Assembly: GCF_030286555.1 (NCBI RefSeq)
Contig: NZ_JASVWF010000011.1
Span: 52,342-116,341 of the forward strand
DNA from: Actinomycetospora termitidis
GTDB taxonomy: Bacteria > Actinomycetota > Actinomycetes > Mycobacteriales > Pseudonocardiaceae
Direction of reading: 5' to 3'
DNA length: 64,000 nucleotides
Shown here: in pieces, positions 26,697 through 35,978 of the stretch
How the letters are laid out: each line of letters begins with the position of its first letter
How positions within the stretch are numbered: position 1 is the first letter of the stretch
The notes under the pieces: model-generated
Databases searched by the model: none
Told to the model about the DNA's origin: nothing
Seen by the model: only the letters and a program-made list of their open reading frames with translations
Position numbers and translations under genes: made by a program

Positions 26697-27019
26697 TGCT
26701 GCTCACCACCACGACCGCCGCCCACGACCTGGCCCACCAGCTCCTCGCGGCGCTCCCAGCACAGGTCCCCGACCCGGGACCGCAGGCCCCTCCGGGTTCG
26801 GAGAAGCTCACCCAGATCCTGGGCTACCTGAAGTGGATCGCGCTGGGAGCGTGCGCGGTGGCGTTCATGGGCGGGATCATCGCCTTCACCGCCGGGCGGG
26901 TGGTCGACAACCGGCGCTACGGCAACACCGGCGCGCTGATGATGCTCGCCGCGGTGGGCGGGGCGATCCTGTTCGGGGTCGGCCCGACGGTGCTCAACAG
27001 CTTCGCCGGGACCGGCTGA
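26696..27019 (+). CDS. VirB2/TrbC-like small membrane protein
   Basis: A 107-residue protein, start overlapping the stop of the previous gene. After a 45-residue hydrophilic start it has two hydrophobic segments (WIALGACAVAFMGGIIAFTA and ALMMLAAVGGAILFGVGPTVL) separated by a short basic loop (RVVDNRRYG). This is the size and topology of the pilin-type VirB2/TrbC subunits of type IV secretion systems. Four bases separate it from the next transfer gene. Confidence 0.75.
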   Translation: MLLTTTTAAHDLAHQLLAALPAQVPDPGPQAPPGSEKLTQILGYLKWIALGACAVAFMGGIIAFTAGRVVDNRRYGNTGALMMLAAVGGAILFGVGPTVLNSFAGTG

Positions 27020-27023
27020 GCCC

Positions 27024-27866
27024 GTGTCGATGGTCAGCGAGGAGGAGCAGCGCGCCGCCCGCGCCAAGGTGATCACCGCGCTCGGGGTGTTCGCCCTGGT
27101 GCTGGTCGCGGTGATCATCGGGCTGATCTGGGCCGGTCACCAGTCGAGCCCTGCCGGCAGCGACGCGGGAGCTGCCCCGAGCGACGCGGCGACCCCGCCG
27201 GCCGCCGCCGGGTCCGGCGGCCCGGCGGCGCCGGGTGGCTGGGATGTGGCGGCGGAAACGGCGCTCGCGACCCGGCTGATGCGCCAGTTCCCGGACACCG
27301 CCTCGATGCCCCAGACCCTGGCGCCCTCGGGGCTGCCGGTGATCGACGTCCCCGACCCGACCCGGACGAACACCTCCGGGGTCGGCGAGGGGTTCCCCGC
27401 CACCCCGGAGGGCGCGATCGGGCAGCTCGCCGCGCTCGAGGTCGTCGGGCTGGCGGATCTGAACCCGGACACCTACAACGCGGTCTACCGGTCGGTGTCG
27501 CTGCCCGGCGCCCCGGACCCGGCGGCGACCCCGCTGGGGGTGCAGGTCGACAAGGTGTATTCGCAGGTGGTGCTGCAGGGCTCGACCGGGCAGCCGATCT
27601 CTTCGCGCTGGCAGCTGGCCGGCGCGCAGGTCAAGGGCGTCACCTCCGGCGGCCGCTCGGTCGTGGTGTGTGTCGCGGGGGAGCTGCAGCTCGCCCAGGT
27701 CAACTCCGCGCAGACCGGGACCGGGGACTGCCAGGCGATGCGCTGGACCGGCAGCGACTGGCGGATCGCGCCGGTCCCGGTGGCCTCCGCGGCGCCGGTG
27801 ACCTGGCCCGGCTCCCCGGCGTTCGTCCAAGCCGGCTACCACCCGACCAACGGAGGACCCGTCTGA
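27024..27866 (+). CDS. Membrane-anchored transfer protein, VirB8/TcpC-like candidate
   Basis: 280 residues. One membrane helix (ITALGVFALVLVAVIIGLIW, about residues 18-37), a flexible Ala/Gly/Pro linker, and an extracytoplasmic domain of about 220 residues that includes GAIGQLAALEVVGLADLNPD and a beta-rich half. A single-pass protein with an external mixed domain between the VirB2-like and VirB6-like genes occupies the place of VirB8/TcpC. I cannot confirm the fold from sequence alone. The stop overlaps the next start (TGATG). Confidence 0.65.
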   Translation: MSMVSEEEQRAARAKVITALGVFALVLVAVIIGLIWAGHQSSPAGSDAGAAPSDAATPPAAAGSGGPAAPGGWDVAAETALATRLMRQFPDTASMPQTLAPSGLPVIDVPDPTRTNTSGVGEGFPATPEGAIGQLAALEVVGLADLNPDTYNAVYRSVSLPGAPDPAATPLGVQVDKVYSQVVLQGSTGQPISSRWQLAGAQVKGVTSGGRSVVVCVAGELQLAQVNSAQTGTGDCQAMRWTGSDWRIAPVPVASAAPVTWPGSPAFVQAGYHPTNGGPV

Positions 27867-29638
27867 TGAAAGGCATCATCGCCGACGCGGTCGGCGGCTT
27901 CCTCGACGGCATGGCCCGCAACGTGTGGGTCGGCACCCTCGATCTGCTGCGCAACGTCCTCGGGCTGGTCGGCAAGCTCGGCCGGGTCGACCCGACCCCC
28001 GGCGCCGGGGCGATCTCGACGACCTTGTGGTCCTCGATGCTCCAGCTCGCCGCGATCATCGCGGTGATCCTGTTCTTCGCCCAGCTCGCGATGGCGGTGC
28101 TCAACCCGCGCCGGCACATGATCACCGCCGCGCTCGGGCCGGTGCAGTACGGGATCGCCACCGTGCTGACGGTGACCATCGTCGTCGCGCTGCTCGGCGC
28201 CGCCGACGGGCTGACCAGCCTGATCCTGCAGGGCGGCGCGGATGTCACCAACGCCGCCGCCACCATGGACCGCCTCGGGCTCACCGACGACAACAACGCG
28301 GTCAAGGCCCCGGTGCTGGCGGTGCTCGGGATCGTCGCGGTGCTGCCGCTCTCGGTCGGCTACGGGATCATGCTGCTGTTCCGGTCTGCGTCGATCCTGG
28401 TCATCTTCGCGACCATCCCGATCCTGAGCGCCGGGCTGGTCAACCTGGCCACCAAGCACTGGTTCTGGCGCGGCCTGCGCTGGATGCTCGCGCTGATCTT
28501 CATCCAGCCCACCTTCGCGCTGTGCTTCACCATCGGCTCCGGGGTCATCTCGGCCGCGGGCCGCGGCCAGGGCGACATCCCCACCGGGGCGGGCACCGGC
28601 CTGGTGGCGAACGCGCCTGCGCAGGGCTCCGGGATCGTCACCCTGCTGCTGGGGTTCGGGATCCTCTTCGTCGCCCTGTTCGCACCGATGGCCCTGTTCC
28701 GGCTCTTCGCGTTCGTCGAACCGGGCACCCAGCCCCACCAGACCATGATGTCGGCGTTCGGGTCCGCGGTCGCCGGGTTCAAGCAGGCCGGCGCCGGTAT
28801 CGCCTCCGCCGACGTCGGGTCGGTGTTCTCCTCGGCCACCGGCGGCCGCTTCGGCGGCGGAGGCGCCGCGGCCGCGGGTGCCGGGGGCGGTGGACCGGAC
28901 GGCACCTCACCCAGCGGTGGCGGTGCCGGCGGTAGCGGTGCCGGCGGTGGCGACGAGAAGAAGCAACTCGCCGCGACCGCCGCGCTGGCCGCGGCCACGG
29001 GCGGCGCGAGCGCGGCCGCCGGAGCAGGAGCGGGCGGCGTGGCCGCTGGCGGCGCCGGTGCCGGCCCGGCCACCCAGGCGGTGCCGGCCCTGGCCGGCCA
29101 GGGAACGGGCGGCGGGTCGGGCTCGGGTGCAGATGGGGCGCAGGACGCCGAGCCGGGGGAGCTCGCCGGCGCCGGCGCGGGTGCCTCGTCGCCGGGTCAG
29201 CTCGCCGGCTCGAGCGCGAGCGGCACAGGCGGCTCGGGTGGCGGGTCCTCCGGCGGTTACCCGTCGGGCTCGCTTGCCGGGGTCGCCTCCGCGGCGGCGT
29301 CGTCGGTGGGGGGTGCGGTCGGCTCGTGGGGCGGCGGGTCGGTCGGCGCCGCCGGTTCGGTGGCGCGCAGCGTCGGCGGCGGGGCGTGGGGAGCGGCGCA
29401 GGGCATCGCCGGCGCGGGGCCGATGCCGCCGGCGCCGCAGGGCGGGGTGGTCGGGACGGTCGGGGACTACGGGCCCAGCGATTACGCCGGCGGTGCCGGA
29501 TTCCCCTCGGGCGGCTCGGCGGCTAACCCCTACCGGGATCCCAGCTACGACCGCCCCGGCGACGACGAGGACGGCGGTTACGACGGTCGCTACGACCACG
29601 GCCCGGACGACCGGGGCCGGATGAGCGGGGTGCTCTAG
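27866..29638 (+). CDS. VirB6/TcpH-like polytopic transfer protein
   Basis: 590 residues. Six or so hydrophobic segments occupy residues 40-290 (MLQLAAIIAVILFFAQLAMA, IVAVLPLSVGYGIMLLF, ILVIFATIPILSAGLVNL, IVTLLLGFGILFVALFAPM). The remaining 280 residues are extremely Gly/Ala/Ser-rich and end in a charged Asp/Arg/Tyr tail. This matches VirB6-type inner-membrane channel proteins of Gram-positive conjugation systems, which often carry such tails. It is coupled to the genes on both sides. Confidence 0.82.
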   Translation: MKGIIADAVGGFLDGMARNVWVGTLDLLRNVLGLVGKLGRVDPTPGAGAISTTLWSSMLQLAAIIAVILFFAQLAMAVLNPRRHMITAALGPVQYGIATVLTVTIVVALLGAADGLTSLILQGGADVTNAAATMDRLGLTDDNNAVKAPVLAVLGIVAVLPLSVGYGIMLLFRSASILVIFATIPILSAGLVNLATKHWFWRGLRWMLALIFIQPTFALCFTIGSGVISAAGRGQGDIPTGAGTGLVANAPAQGSGIVTLLLGFGILFVALFAPMALFRLFAFVEPGTQPHQTMMSAFGSAVAGFKQAGAGIASADVGSVFSSATGGRFGGGGAAAAGAGGGGPDGTSPSGGGAGGSGAGGGDEKKQLAATAALAAATGGASAAAGAGAGGVAAGGAGAGPATQAVPALAGQGTGGGSGSGADGAQDAEPGELAGAGAGASSPGQLAGSSASGTGGSGGGSSGGYPSGSLAGVASAAASSVGGAVGSWGGGSVGAAGSVARSVGGGAWGAAQGIAGAGPMPPAPQGGVVGTVGDYGPSDYAGGAGFPSGGSAANPYRDPSYDRPGDDEDGGYDGRYDHGPDDRGRMSGVL

Positions 29639-29641
29639 ACC

Positions 29642-31138
29642 ATGTCCGAGCAGCTGACCTATGTGCCGGGGCGCCCGGAGCGCAACGGCTGGATCCTGGG
29701 CCTGACGATGCCCCAGGCGGTGATCTGCCTGGTCGCGGTGCTGCCGCTGATCCTGTTCTTCGGCGCGAACCGCGCCGCGCAGGGCCTGGTGCTGCTGCCG
29801 TTCTCGACGGTGATCGTGGCGTTGACGGTGGTCCCGATCCGCGGCCGACCGGCCGCGAAGTGGCTCGCGGACACGGTTCTGTTCGGCTCCGGGCAGGCGG
29901 CGGGCTGGTCGTCGTGGCAGTCCAAGGCCGCGGCGGGGCTGCCGGTCGACCGCGACGAACCGGACCTGCCGGGGGCGCTGTCGCGCCTGGATCTGCTCGA
30001 CGGGCCCCCGATGCCCGATCACGGGCGGGTCTGCGTGCTCCACGACACCGCCGAGGGCCGCTGGGGCGCCACGGCCCGGCTCTCCGCGCGCGGGGTCGGG
30101 CTGGCCTCGGCGCTGGAGTGCCGCAACCTCGCCACGGGGCTGGGCAACATGCTCAAGGGCCTCTCGGCGTCGGATCGGGTCGACCGGGCGAGCTTGGTGG
30201 TGCGCTCGGTGCCCGACGACGGCACCGCCTACGAGCTCTGGCGCGACCGCCACCAGGCCGACACCGCGCCGCCGCTGGCGGTCGCGGTCGCCGATGACCT
30301 GCGGCGGATGGCCGGGGCGGTGTCGGTGCGCCAGGAGGCGTTCCTGACCGTCTCCGCCCGCGACGAGGTGCTGCGCCGCCCCGCCCAGGCCGCCGGCGGC
30401 GGGCGCTTCGGGCGCGCCCACGCCCTCTACCGCGCCCTCGGGGCGCTGGTCGAACCTCTGCAGCAGATGGGCTGCGACACCCCGCAGTGGCTGACCTCGG
30501 CCGGGATGGCCGAGGCGATCCGCACCGGGTTCAACCCCGCCGCCTCGGGGCTGCTGACCCACCAGCGCCTCGAGCACGGCGAAGCGAACCTCCCCGCCGC
30601 GGCCGCGGGCCCGACCCGCGCGCCCGCCCCGGCCGCGCGCTCGTACGCCCACGACGGCTACGTCACCGTGTCCTACTCGGTGATCCCCCCGCGCTCCGGG
30701 GTGCGGTTCGGATCCCTGGCCCCGCTGCTCGCGGTCCGCACCCCCGGCGAGCGCCGCACCCTCGCGATCCACTACGAGGTCCTCCCGCAGCGCATGGCCC
30801 AACGCATCGCCACCCGAGAGCGCCAGACCACCACCCTGGTCGGGGAGCTCAAGGCATCCAAGGGCTTCGGGGAGGCCGCCAAGGACCGCCAGGACCGCGG
30901 CAGCTCCTACCGCCAGGAAGACGTCATCGCCGCCGGCGAGGCGATGGTCCGCTACGCCGTCGTGGTCTCAGTGACCGTCCCCGCCGACTGGAACATCGAG
31001 GACCACGCCGAGGCCCTCGAGACCAGCGCCGCCGGCCAGTACCAGCTGGTGCGCCTCGAGCTCGCCCAGGACTCCGGGTTCGTCGCCGCCACCCTCCCGG
31101 TCGGGATGGGCCTGGCCCGCATGCGCAACGCCCTCTGA
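29642..31138 (+). CDS. SCO6880-family transfer protein (PrgI/VirB4 N-terminal type)
   Basis: 498 residues. An N-terminal pair of hydrophobic segments (AVICLVAVLPLILFFGANRA, LVLLPFSTVIVALTVVPIRG) resembles PrgI/TcpE. The rest resembles the N-terminal, non-ATPase half of VirB4 proteins (TAYELWRDRH, YSVIPPRSGVRFGSLAPLL, EDVIAAGEAMVRYAVVVSV). It pairs with the following ATPase gene, so together they make the VirB3/VirB4 module as two polypeptides. Start ATG 29642 lies three bases after the previous stop. Confidence 0.88.
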   Translation: MSEQLTYVPGRPERNGWILGLTMPQAVICLVAVLPLILFFGANRAAQGLVLLPFSTVIVALTVVPIRGRPAAKWLADTVLFGSGQAAGWSSWQSKAAAGLPVDRDEPDLPGALSRLDLLDGPPMPDHGRVCVLHDTAEGRWGATARLSARGVGLASALECRNLATGLGNMLKGLSASDRVDRASLVVRSVPDDGTAYELWRDRHQADTAPPLAVAVADDLRRMAGAVSVRQEAFLTVSARDEVLRRPAQAAGGGRFGRAHALYRALGALVEPLQQMGCDTPQWLTSAGMAEAIRTGFNPAASGLLTHQRLEHGEANLPAAAAGPTRAPAPAARSYAHDGYVTVSYSVIPPRSGVRFGSLAPLLAVRTPGERRTLAIHYEVLPQRMAQRIATRERQTTTLVGELKASKGFGEAAKDRQDRGSSYRQEDVIAAGEAMVRYAVVVSVTVPADWNIEDHAEALETSAAGQYQLVRLELAQDSGFVAATLPVGMGLARMRNAL

Positions 31139-31190
31139 CCCTGCCCTGCCCTCTGACCCCGCCCCGCCTTCTGACCCGGTCCTGTTTGGT
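31120..31190. repeat. Degenerate tandem repeat in the SCO6880-VirB4 spacer
   Basis: The last codons and the spacer after the SCO6880 gene contain three degenerate copies of a CTCTGACCC-like unit about 17-25 bases apart. The start of the next gene lies 106 bases after the stop, longer than elsewhere in the operon. Confidence 0.5.
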
Positions 31191-31244
31191 TCCTGGCCAC
31201 GACCCGATTCCTCACCCTGCCCCGCGACGCGAAGGACAGCCCTG

Positions 31245-32834
31245 ATGACCCGCGCGACGTCCCGCCCGCCTCGGTCTTCTCGCCGTGGTGAGCAGCACAC
31301 GGGCCGCGACACCGCCGAGCTGCTGCGCGGCTTCGAGCTCCCGGTTCCCTCCCGCCCGATCACCGAGCCCGACGGCCCGGCGGAGAAGGTCAACCGGGGC
31401 GGGCGACCCAAACGCGGGCGCACCGAGCGCGGCCTGGGCTGGACCGCGGTCGAAGCTCCGCTGGCCACTCTGCGCACCACCACCGACCAGGTCGGCGGGC
31501 TCTACCCGCTGCTGGCCACGCCGGGGATGCCGCCGGTCGGGGCGCTGATCGGCTACGACGCCCTGTCCGGGGGCGCGTTCTACTGCCACCCCGTCGAGTG
31601 GGTGCTGCGCCAGATCTCGACCAACCCGAACATCCTGGTCTTCGGCGAACCCGGGCGCGGCAAGTCGAGCACCATCGCGGCGTTCCTGCTGCGCATGATG
31701 GTCTTCGGGGTCAACACGCTGATCGCCGGCGACGTCAAGGGCGAGTACTCCCCGCTGGTCCGGGCCCTGGGCCAGGAACCGATCTCGCTGGGCTACGCCC
31801 AGCGCACCCGGATCAACCCGCTCGACCTCGGCCCGCTCGCGGCCCGCTGGCAGCACCTGTCCGACGAGCAGGCCGCCGACGCCCTCAACGACCTCATCGG
31901 GCGCTGGTCGACCCTGCTCGCCGGGCTCGCCGAAGCCGGCGGCCGCCCGGTCACCCCCACCGACACCGAGGTCCTCGCCCACGTCCTGCGCGACCTGACC
32001 GGGATCACCGCCGGGAACACCCGACCCCGACCCATCACCATCCCCGACGTCCACCGCGCCCTGACCGAGGTCGAGGACCGGTTGTGGCGCACTCACCGCT
32101 TCGGGTCCCGCCAGCACTTCCTCGACGAGACCCGCGCGCTCACCGACTCGTTGGGCGCGCTGGTCAACGGCTCGCTCAAGGGCCTGTTCGACGAGCAGAC
32201 CAACATCGACGTCGACTGGGCCGCACCCATCCAGTCCCTGGATGTCTCCGGGCTCGAGGGCCGCGGGGAGAAGGCCCTCGCGGTCGCGATGACCTGCCTG
32301 GGGTCCTGGTCACGCTCGGCGACCGACCTGCGCACCGACGGCGCCCTGCGGATCATCGTCCGCGACGAGATCTGGCGACAGATGCGCCTCGGGACCGGGA
32401 TGGTCGCCGCGGTCGACGCCGAGCTGCGCCTGTCCCGCGCCCAACAGATCATCTCCATCCTCGCCGCCCACAAGCCCGGCGACATGCTCACCGTCGGCGA
32501 CACCGGCTCCCAGTCGGTCAACATTGCCAAGGGCCTGCTCGCCCTGTGCGACACCCGCCTGCTCATGGGCCAGACCACCGCCGTCGCCGACGAGCTCGCC
32601 TCCGAGCTGCAGCTCTCCGGGCGCGAGCAGGACCTCATTACCGGCTGGTGCAACGGCTCCCCCGGCCGCGGCCTGTGGAAGGTCAAGGCCAAGGGCTTCC
32701 AGGTCCAGGCCATGCTCACCCCCCGCGAACGACAGATCTTCGACACCAACGCCCAGCTCCGCGGGAACCCTGCTGGGCTCGCGTCTTCTCGGGGTGGTTC
32801 GGTCTCGAACCCGGACCTCGAGGGGCTCCAGTGA
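31245..32834 (+). CDS. VirB4-type secretion ATPase
   Basis: 529 residues. Walker A is GEPGRGKSS (residues 134-142) in a setting PNILVFGEPGRGKSSTIAAF, followed by GDVKGEYSPLVRALG, and Walker B is IIVRDEIW near 370; the C-terminal IISILAAHKPGDM and LMGQTTAVADEL blocks are typical of VirB4/TraC motors. It powers assembly of the channel and substrate transfer at the cytoplasmic face. It lacks the N-terminal half of a standard VirB4, which is provided by the preceding SCO6880 gene. Confidence 0.92.
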   Translation: MTRATSRPPRSSRRGEQHTGRDTAELLRGFELPVPSRPITEPDGPAEKVNRGGRPKRGRTERGLGWTAVEAPLATLRTTTDQVGGLYPLLATPGMPPVGALIGYDALSGGAFYCHPVEWVLRQISTNPNILVFGEPGRGKSSTIAAFLLRMMVFGVNTLIAGDVKGEYSPLVRALGQEPISLGYAQRTRINPLDLGPLAARWQHLSDEQAADALNDLIGRWSTLLAGLAEAGGRPVTPTDTEVLAHVLRDLTGITAGNTRPRPITIPDVHRALTEVEDRLWRTHRFGSRQHFLDETRALTDSLGALVNGSLKGLFDEQTNIDVDWAAPIQSLDVSGLEGRGEKALAVAMTCLGSWSRSATDLRTDGALRIIVRDEIWRQMRLGTGMVAAVDAELRLSRAQQIISILAAHKPGDMLTVGDTGSQSVNIAKGLLALCDTRLLMGQTTAVADELASELQLSGREQDLITGWCNGSPGRGLWKVKAKGFQVQAMLTPRERQIFDTNAQLRGNPAGLASSRGGSVSNPDLEGLQ

Positions 32835-32883
32835 CCCCACCCGAAGGACCCGGTCGCGGCCCCCGTGTCGGCGGGCGGGCGTG

Positions 32884-34020
32884 ATGGACCGCCGCCGCCT
32901 CGGGCTGCTCGTCGGCAGCGCCGTCACCGCCTATCTGCTCTTCCTGGCCGCCCCGCTGATCCTGGTGACCGTCCTGATCTCCGGAGGCCTCGGCGCCGCG
33001 GGCAGCACCTGCGACGGGCCCGGCGGAACCGCCGCCGGCACCGACGGGACGGGCGCCGCCCTCAACGGCGGTGACCAGCTCGCCTACGCCCAACTGATCA
33101 CCTCCATCGTCGCCGGCCGCGGGCTCCCCCAACAGGCCGCCGTCGTCGCGATCGCCACCGCCGCCCAGGAGTCCCGCCTCGGGCAGGCCGGCATGAACAC
33201 CGCGGTCGACCACGACTCCCTGGGCCTGTTCCAGCAACGGCCCTCGGCCGGGTGGGGCTCCCCGGCCCAGGTCAAGGACCCCACCTACGCCACCAACAAG
33301 TTCCTCGACGGCCTCGTCGGGATCGGCGGCTGGGCCACCATGCCGGTCACCAAGGCCGCCCAGACCGTGCAGCGCTCCGCGTTCCCCGACGCCTACGCCC
33401 AGTGGGAAGCCCAAGCCCGCGACTTCGCCACCCGCTTCTGGCCCCCCGGAACCCCACCCGGCGGGAACCCCGCCGCCGCAGCCACCCAGGCCGCGGCCGC
33501 GCCCTCGGCCGCCGGCGCGCAGACCTGCCCCGGCGAGGGCGGCGACGGGCTCGCCCCCGGCTCAGGCTCCACCGCAGTCCCACCCGGCTACACCCCACCG
33601 ACCGCCCCGCAGACCAGGGCCGTCCTCGACTTCGCCATGACCCAGCTCGGCAAGCCCTACCAATGGGGCGGCACCGGACCGGATGCCTACGACTGCTCCG
33701 GCCTGATGTGGGCCTCCTGGGCCAAAGGCGGCATCACCCTGCCCCGCACCGCCGCCGCCCAGTCCAAGTTCGGTGCCCCCGTCACCGACCCCGCCCAACT
33801 TCAACCCGGTGACCTGATCTTCATGCCCGGCGCCAACGGCAGCCCTGCCAGCCCCGGGCACGTCGGGATGTACATCGGCAACGGCCAACTCATCAACGCC
33901 CCCCAGACCGACGACCCCGTCCAAATCGTCCCCGTCAGCAAATGGCAGGGAAAGATCTCCGGGATGCGCCGACCCGGCGCCACCAACCCCGACGCTCCTT
34001 CTCCGGCCGTCCAGGCGTGA
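32884..34020 (+). CDS. Bifunctional wall hydrolase: lysozyme-like plus NlpC/P60 (VirB1-like)
   Basis: 378 residues from ATG 32884. A membrane anchor (AVTAYLLFLAAPLILVTVLI) is followed by a lysozyme-like domain (AAQESRLG with the catalytic Glu, SLGLFQQRPSAGWG, residues ~75-185) and a C-terminal NlpC/P60 endopeptidase domain (YDCSGLMWASW with the Cys near 269, SPGHVGMYIGNG with the His near 324). Such two-domain enzymes open the peptidoglycan for Gram-positive conjugation channels, like TcpG/Orf14. It is the last gene of the secretion operon; a converging regulator gene begins 10 bases beyond. Confidence 0.92.
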   Translation: MDRRRLGLLVGSAVTAYLLFLAAPLILVTVLISGGLGAAGSTCDGPGGTAAGTDGTGAALNGGDQLAYAQLITSIVAGRGLPQQAAVVAIATAAQESRLGQAGMNTAVDHDSLGLFQQRPSAGWGSPAQVKDPTYATNKFLDGLVGIGGWATMPVTKAAQTVQRSAFPDAYAQWEAQARDFATRFWPPGTPPGGNPAAAATQAAAAPSAAGAQTCPGEGGDGLAPGSGSTAVPPGYTPPTAPQTRAVLDFAMTQLGKPYQWGGTGPDAYDCSGLMWASWAKGGITLPRTAAAQSKFGAPVTDPAQLQPGDLIFMPGANGSPASPGHVGMYIGNGQLINAPQTDDPVQIVPVSKWQGKISGMRRPGATNPDAPSPAVQA

Positions 34021-34029
34021 CGGGAACAG

Positions 34030-34878
34030 TCAGTGGCCGTCGTACCGGGTCTCGATGTCGTTGATCAGGGCGCGCGCGTCGTCGCCGTGCAGGGCGGCCG
34101 CGTCGAGCCGGTCGAACAGCGCCCGGTACATCTCCAGGTCCGGCCGCTTCTCGAGGAAGGTCGTTCCAACGTCGGTGGAGACGATGGCGGCGCGCGTGCC
34201 GTAGAGGTGGAACGACGACTCAGGGGGTGGAACGGCGGTCTGTCCGAAGGGCAGAACGGCGATCGACAGGTTCGGACGCTCGAAGAGCTCGATCAGGTGA
34301 GCGAGCTGGGCATGCATGACCTCGGTCGATCCCACTACCCAACGCAGCGCTGCCTCGGAGATCACGAACCGAAACGCCCGGTCCGGGTCATCGATCAGGG
34401 CCACCCGCCGGGTGCGGCTCAGAGTCCACTCGTCGCCGGGCTCGAACTCGATGAGAGCGACGGTGTACTCCCAGGTCTGCAGCGATCCGGGGATGATGGT
34501 GGGCTGCCAGGACCGCACCAACTCCGACTGAGACTCGAGGGTATGGATGCGGCGCTGGATCTCTGCTCCACGTCGCATGAGGCGGGCCTGCCCGGCCACG
34601 GTGGTCGGTTCGATGGCCTCAGTCAGGCGCACGAGCCGGTCGACTTGGGCGGGAGTAGCGCCGAGGGCGCGGGCGTAGCGACGGGCCTCGTCGGGCTTCA
34701 GAGTGAAGGTGCCGCGCTCGGCGCGGCTGACCTTGGACTGGGTGAGCCCGGCGAGCGTGGCGGCGTCGCCCTGGCGCAGCCCAGTGGTGCCGTCCGAGTT
34801 CCGGTAGCCATGGCGGAGCTGGAGCATCAGTCGCGAGGTCTCATCGCGGCCGGTGCCCGAGCGCTGGCGTGTCGTCAC
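34030..34878 (-). CDS. XRE regulator with DUF5753 domain
   Basis: 282 residues. The N-terminal HTH is clear (LRQGDAATLAGLTQSKVSRAERGTF), and the rest is the DUF5753 domain with the usual landmarks ALRWVVGSTEVMHAQLAHL and NLSIAVLPFG. In streptomycetes this family (WhiJ-type) works with small partner proteins to control development and secondary metabolism. Here it lies 6 bases downstream of the DUF6879 gene on the same strand, a common pairing, and may regulate transfer genes on either side. Confidence 0.9.
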   Translation of the reverse strand: MTTRQRSGTGRDETSRLMLQLRHGYRNSDGTTGLRQGDAATLAGLTQSKVSRAERGTFTLKPDEARRYARALGATPAQVDRLVRLTEAIEPTTVAGQARLMRRGAEIQRRIHTLESQSELVRSWQPTIIPGSLQTWEYTVALIEFEPGDEWTLSRTRRVALIDDPDRAFRFVISEAALRWVVGSTEVMHAQLAHLIELFERPNLSIAVLPFGQTAVPPPESSFHLYGTRAAIVSTDVGTTFLEKRPDLEMYRALFDRLDAAALHGDDARALINDIETRYDGH

Positions 34879-34884
34879 GGCAGG

Positions 34885-35685
34885 TTAAGCAACCAATCTC
34901 TCGGGCCGGTGGAACTCGGAGTGCCGGCTCCACCAGCTATCGAAGGGTTCCGCGGCGCTCCAGAGGCGCGCCTGGTCTGTGAGGTACTCGGCGGAGTCAT
35001 CGGGCGCGAGCCAGCCGGCACCGAGGAACCGACCACGCGCGTCGTAGAGCACGGGTACTGCGATCGTGGCGTTGACCGTCCAGTACTCGACCCCGAGCAG
35101 GTCTTCTGGGATGTCGTGCTCGCCTTCGCGCAGCACGCGAATGTCCTCCCCGGCGTGCTGGTTCAGCGCGTAGCCCCAGTTGCAGGCGTAGATCTCGTGC
35201 TCGGAGAGCTCGGCGCCGAAGCGGCGGACTCGCTGGTGGGCGATGCCAGCCTCGCGGTGCGCGGCGAGCTCGTCTGTCCACGCCTGCTTGACCGCCCAGT
35301 CCGGCGACGCGGCGCCGGCCTGCCAGCGCAACCAATTGGGGTCGGTGGAGACGTTGAACAGCGGCAGACCTTCGAAGCGGAACACCGAGTCGCCCGCGCG
35401 GTGCAGGTGGTCGTCCATGAATCGCTCGAGCGTCGCCAGGTTCATCAGTTGGCACGGCACCCAGGGTGGAGTCGCCCCGACGTGCTCGGGTCGGCCGTGC
35501 GCGTCGACGCCGACGTGTGGCGCGAGGGCCTTCAGCACTGTGGGGTCGGAGACCTCCCGCGAGATGACGAAGTGGTCGCTGTGCCCGTCGACTCGGTGGA
35601 CGCCCGGGCAGCCGTAGCGCTCGGCGGAATCGCCGGTGCCGGCGGCGGTGATCAATGTCGTCTGGACTGCGGAGTCGATGCCCAT
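34885..35685 (-). CDS. DUF6879 family protein
   Basis: 266 residues. The C-terminal 170 residues match the DUF6879 pattern seen beside XRE/DUF5753 regulators: ELAAHREAGIAHQRVRRFG, YALNQHAGEDIRVL, WTVNATIAVPVLYDARGRFLGAGWL, and FDSWWSRHSEFH at the end. The first ~90 residues (GCPGVHRVDGHSDHFVISRE) are an extension whose short GHSDHFVISRE stretch recalls DUF397-like partner proteins. Possibly a natural fusion of two members of the WhiJ-type system. Molecular role unknown. Confidence 0.8.
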   Translation of the reverse strand: MGIDSAVQTTLITAAGTGDSAERYGCPGVHRVDGHSDHFVISREVSDPTVLKALAPHVGVDAHGRPEHVGATPPWVPCQLMNLATLERFMDDHLHRAGDSVFRFEGLPLFNVSTDPNWLRWQAGAASPDWAVKQAWTDELAAHREAGIAHQRVRRFGAELSEHEIYACNWGYALNQHAGEDIRVLREGEHDIPEDLLGVEYWTVNATIAVPVLYDARGRFLGAGWLAPDDSAEYLTDQARLWSAAEPFDSWWSRHSEFHRPERLVA

Positions 35686-35978
35686 GGCGGCCTCTCCCTC
35701 TACTCGCTACTCGCCGCAGTGTCCGACTGCCCAGTCGACGTAGTCAATCCGTGCGCTGCTTGTCCAAGTCAACAGCTCTTCTTAGTCACGTCACGTATTG
35801 ACTATAAGCACAGTCCCTGTGACACTTGGAGCGGGGCAGGGTTCGGTGCTCGCCAGGCTCGCCCTGCACGGTCCACGCGGGCGTCTCGCCCGTTAAGGCG
35901 GTCCCGACGGAGTTGGCGCTCCGCCGGGACCTGGTGGGCCGCCCCTGTCGACGCTGAGACGACCTCCAGGAGTGACCC
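35686..35978. promoter_or_regulatory. Divergent control region of DUF6879 and WhiB genes
   Basis: 293 bases, AT-richer than the genes. It holds repeated TTGACT words on the minus strand (near 35735-35785), an AGTCACGTCACGTATTGAC segment and TTGACTATAAGCAC at 35797-35812 suited to a + strand promoter, and a GC-rich hairpin around 35905-35935. AGGAGTG at 35971 sets the GTG of the WhiB gene. Confidence 0.5.

Noticed and set aside
28907..30802. 631-codon minus-strand frame opposite the VirB6- and SCO6880-type genes
   Set aside because: Shadow frame with Arg/Gly bias; the + strand genes have membrane segments and family motifs.
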